The notes under the pieces are model-generated. The model worked only from the letters and a program-made list of their open reading frames with translations, was not told the DNA's origin and ran no database searches. Positions 61,634-64,000 of a stretch of 64,000 nt of DNA are shown here, piece by piece (position 1 is the first letter of the stretch; each line of letters begins with the position of its first letter). Position numbers and translations under genes: made by a program. The DNA comes from Gammaproteobacteria bacterium (GTDB lineage Bacteria > Pseudomonadota > Gammaproteobacteria > Pseudomonadales > Azotimanducaceae): positions 41,482-105,481 of the forward strand of contig VXYL01000067.1 of the NCBI GenBank assembly GCA_009846005.1. Direction: 5' to 3'.

Positions 61634-62013
61634 GGCCCACCCACCGTCCAGACGACCGAAAGCGGCCAGAGTACGTATACGAATATCGCGCCAACGCACA
61701 CCAGTTGGTACAACGCGAGATACACGGTGTGGCCACGGCCGAAGTAGTGCCGGCGAACATAGTCCGTGCCGACCGTCCACATGCCGATCCAGGCGTGCAT
61801 CGCGAGCGCCACCAGGGCCAACGTGGTGAACGCCTTCATGGTCAGGGAATCAAGGAATCCCACGAGTGCCGCGTGGTCGATGTCCGGCGTGGTTGCGAAA
61901 AACCCCACTATGCAGAGGGCATAGAGGCCCAGGACCACGGCGGAAACCCGCTGCAGAACGAAATCCGCAAGCCCGCTGCGCCCGAAACTGCCGACGTTGG
62001 TTACCAAAGCCAT
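61630..62013 (-). CDS. sdhD: Succinate dehydrogenase membrane anchor subunit
   Basis: Small membrane anchor of complex II, 127 residues, three hydrophobic helices. [19 protein letters not shown] is helix 1, then [21 protein letters not shown] with the characteristic [14 protein letters not shown]. The last helix is [19 protein letters not shown]. The start [15 protein letters not shown] follows sdhC with a 13-nt overlap. Confidence 0.95.
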   Translation of the reverse strand: MALVTNVGSFGRSGLADFVLQRVSAVVLGLYALCIVGFFATTPDIDHAALVGFLDSLTMKAFTTLALVALAMHAWIGMWTVGTDYVRRHYFGRGHTVYLALYQLVCVGAIFVYVLWPLSVVWTVGGP

Positions 62014-62381
62014 ACCCCGACCGCCACGCCCGCGACGACGGCAGCACCGATGCTGACCCAGGCGCCCGCACGCCCCGCGTTCAACGTATCGCCAACATGG
62101 AAGTCCAGGAACAGGTGCTTGACACCCGCCACCACGTGGTACGCGAGACTCGTCATTACCACCCACAACGCAAGCTTGCCGAGGGGAGCAGCCAGCAACG
62201 CGGCAGCGTCCGCGAAACCCGCCGAGTCCGTCGTCGCCCGATCCAGGAGATAGCAGAGGAAGAACATCCCCACGAACAGCACGATGCCGGTGATTCGATG
62301 GAGTATCGACGCCACCGCCGTAACCGGCATGGCCATGGCGAGGCGAAACAGCGGCAGGTTGACCGGTCGGTCGGGGTTCAT
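62001..62381 (-). CDS. sdhC: Succinate dehydrogenase cytochrome b556 subunit
   Basis: Haem-binding anchor of complex II, 126 residues. MNPDRPVNLPLFRLAMAMP leads to SILHRITGIVLFVGMFFL (helix 1, quinone-site Ser and Arg). Helix 2 has AYHVVAGVKHLFLDFH with the haem-ligand His, and helix 3 is [15 protein letters not shown]. First gene of the sdhCDAB-sucAB-lpdA-sucCD series. It is divergent from gltA, and the 124 bp between them must hold both promoters. Confidence 0.95.
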   Translation of the reverse strand: MNPDRPVNLPLFRLAMAMPVTAVASILHRITGIVLFVGMFFLCYLLDRATTDSAGFADAAALLAAPLGKLALWVVMTSLAYHVVAGVKHLFLDFHVGDTLNAGRAGAWVSIGAAVVAGVAVGVWLW

Positions 62382-62449
62382 GACTCGTGGGCTGTCAGAT
62401 ACGGGGGGATCATAGCAAAGGGCGCTCGGATGGTGGCCGGTCGCGCGCA

Positions 62450-62478
62450 TTGACGCAAAAGGCAGGGCTTTATACGCT
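62450..62478 (+). promoter_or_regulatory. Candidate sigma-70 promoter of gltA
   Basis: TTGACG at 62450-62455 matches the -35 consensus in 5 of 6 positions. TACGCT (62473-62478, spacing 17) or TATACG (62471-62476, spacing 15) could be the -10. It lies 28 bp before the gltA ATG. Inferred from sequence only. Confidence 0.45.
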
Positions 62479-62505
62479 CATCGGCGGGGAATGGGAGGTC
62501 GTCGA

Positions 62506-63855
62506 ATGGCAGATACAACGGAGGGCGCGGCACGGGGTCCGATCCGCAGCGACAAGCGCGCGCCCGGACAGCCGCGGCACGCCCGCCTGTATGTCAATGG
62601 CGTCGATGATCCCATCGAACTCCCCATCCTCAAGCCGAGCCTCGGCCAGGACGTCATCGACATCGGCAAGTTGACCGGCGAAGGCTATTTCACCTACGAC
62701 CCCGGGTTCGTCTCGACGGCATCCTGCGACTCCAACATCACCTATATCGACGGCAACGCCGGCACCCTTCTGCACCGCGGCTACCCCATCGAGCAGCTCG
62801 CCGAGCAGTCCGACTTTCTTGAACTGTGCTACCTCCTGCTGCACGGCGGCCTTCCCTCGGCAGCCGACAAGGCCGCGTTCGACGCGGTGGTGATGTCCGA
62901 ACGCGCGGTTCCCGGTGGCGTGCAGGCCATGGTGGGACAGTTCTCCCCCAGCGCCCATCCCATGGGGATCATGACGGCACTCACCGGTGCCCTCGCCGCC
63001 GAATACCACGAAGGGCTCGACATCACCGACGAGACGGATCGGATGACAACCGCGCAGCGCTTGATCGCGAAAATGCCGTCGCTCGCCGCGCTGACCTACC
63101 GGCATTGCAAGGGCCGAGGCTATCTGCCGCCCCGGGATGACCTGAACTACGCCGAGAATTTTCTCTACACGACGTTCGCCGAGGACGACAACTACGAGAT
63201 CAACCCCGTGATCGCGCGCGCCATGGATCGGATCTTCATGCTGCACGCGGATCACGAGCAGAACGCCTCGACGTCAACCGTGCGGTTGGCGGGTTCCACG
63301 GGGACCAATCCCTACTCCGCCATCGCCGCGGGCATCGCCGCACTGTGGGGACCGTCCCACGGCGGTGCCAACGAAGCCGTGCTCAACATGCTCGCCGAGA
63401 TCGGATCGCCCGACAACATCGACACCTTCGTTGCGAAGGCCAAGGACAAGGACGACCCGTTCCGAATCATGGGTTTCGGACACCGGGTGTACAAGAACTA
63501 CGATCCACGCGCCAAGGTGATGCAGGAGACCTGCCACGAGGTACTCGCGGAACTCGGCGTCGAGAGCGATCCCATGCTGGTCATGGCGCAGCGCCTTGAG
63601 AAGATCGCGTTGGAGGACGAGTACTTCATCGAGCGCCGCCTGTATCCCAACGTGGACTTCTATTCCGGTATCACATTGAAGGCCGTCGGCATTCCCACCG
63701 AGATGTTCACCGTCATCTTCACCACCGGACGCACGCCCGGTTGGATCGCCCACTGGCGGGAAATGGTGAGCGAGCCGTACAAGATCGGCCGGCCCCGCCA
63801 GCTCTACCTCGGCCAGACGAAACGCGACTACGTACCCATCGATCAACGCCCGTAG
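62506..63855 (+). CDS. gltA: Citrate synthase
   Basis: Condenses oxaloacetate and acetyl-CoA, 449 residues, somewhat longer than the usual 430 because of a basic N-terminal extension. Active-site residues are present: His in [12 protein letters not shown], His in [15 protein letters not shown], and Asp in [13 protein letters not shown]. It belongs to the NADH-sensitive type II group by sequence pattern. The ATG at 62506 follows GGGAGG. Divergent from the sdh operon. The TAG stop (63853-63855) is the head of a REP-like element. Confidence 0.98.
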   Translation: MADTTEGAARGPIRSDKRAPGQPRHARLYVNGVDDPIELPILKPSLGQDVIDIGKLTGEGYFTYDPGFVSTASCDSNITYIDGNAGTLLHRGYPIEQLAEQSDFLELCYLLLHGGLPSAADKAAFDAVVMSERAVPGGVQAMVGQFSPSAHPMGIMTALTGALAAEYHEGLDITDETDRMTTAQRLIAKMPSLAALTYRHCKGRGYLPPRDDLNYAENFLYTTFAEDDNYEINPVIARAMDRIFMLHADHEQNASTSTVRLAGSTGTNPYSAIAAGIAALWGPSHGGANEAVLNMLAEIGSPDNIDTFVAKAKDKDDPFRIMGFGHRVYKNYDPRAKVMQETCHEVLAELGVESDPMLVMAQRLEKIALEDEYFIERRLYPNVDFYSGITLKAVGIPTEMFTVIFTTGRTPGWIAHWREMVSEPYKIGRPRQLYLGQTKRDYVPIDQRP

Positions 63856-63876
63856 GGGATGGGCTTGTCCCGTCCC
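63852..63876 (+). repeat. REP-like palindrome overlapping the gltA stop codon
   Basis: GTAG, GGGATGGG, CTTGT, CCCGTCCC. First unit of a tandem BIME that repeats with a 96-bp period at the right edge of the window. Confidence 0.88.
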
Positions 63877-63901
63877 GCGCCGGTGCGCCCGATACCATCG
63901 C

Positions 63902-63926
63902 GGGCGACCACAAGGGTCGCCCCTAC
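63902..63926 (-). repeat. REP-like palindrome
   Basis: Plus-strand GGGCGACC, ACAAG, GGTCGCCC, CTAC, in the opposite orientation to its two neighbours. Confidence 0.88.
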
Positions 63927-63947
63927 GGAGGCCCGGCCGGACCGTCC

Positions 63948-63972
63948 GTAGGGGATGGGCTTGTCCCGTCCC
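63948..63972 (+). repeat. REP-like palindrome, second tandem unit
   Basis: Copy of 63852-63876, 96 bp further on. The following bases up to 64000 also repeat those after the first unit, so the array continues past the window. Confidence 0.87.
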
Positions 63973-64000
63973 GCGCCGGTGCGCCCGATACCATCGCGGG

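Overview
The window is about two thirds G+C, densely coded, and looks like a chromosome segment of an uncultured gammaproteobacterium. The evidence is a divergent gltA / sdhCDAB-sucAB-lpdA-sucCD block, a prmB-aroC pair, gpsA and htpG of proteobacterial type, and several RND efflux systems with periplasmic adaptors. The mix of Uma2 and Rpn nucleases, a RES/Xre toxin-antitoxin pair, a phytanoyl-CoA dioxygenase, acyl-CoA dehydrogenases and a DUF1552-ankyrin pair fits a marine or host-associated lineage, but that placement is inference. There is one tRNA gene, no rRNA, no CRISPR array and no recognisable transposase.

Layout. 1-9848 (minus strand): a four-gene efflux operon, adaptor-RND-adaptor-RND. 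The last RND runs off the left edge and is fused in frame to a degenerate GlnE-type (glutamine synthetase adenylyltransferase) module. 10060-15448: a small secreted protein, tRNA-Arg(CCT), a PEBP-family protein, a D-aminoacylase-like amidohydrolase, a phytanoyl-CoA dioxygenase and a Uma2 protein. 15798-25721: an XRE regulator, a secreted protein of unknown function, a second Uma2, a 1-Cys peroxiredoxin, two acyl-CoA dehydrogenases, an Rpn nuclease, a RES/Xre module, a NUDIX hydrolase and a secreted nuclease. 25844-35181: a redoxin / haem-c / copper-monooxygenase-like protein, divergent from an adaptor-RND-RND efflux operon whose last gene is frameshifted. 35294-45241: a TPR protein, a 1974-residue modular purple-acid-phosphatase-like secreted protein, a DUF1552 Tat substrate and an ankyrin protein. 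45350-51310 (minus strand): htpG, then gpsA-DUF4892-prmB-aroC. 51472-63855: the TCA cycle block.

Throughout 13273-63972 there are 25-nt palindromes with a GTAG head, two 8-nt arms and a CTTGT loop. The arms change between copies but stay complementary. They look like REP/BIME elements. Five unrelated genes use the TAG of the GTAG head as their stop codon, one copy is translated into the N-terminus of the dioxygenase, and one copy has a 123-nt insertion inside its loop.

The most unusual items are the RND-GlnE fusion, the covarying REP family with its coding consequences, and the modular phosphatase. No dedicated outer-membrane channel gene is seen for the efflux operons, so they probably share a TolC-like protein encoded elsewhere.
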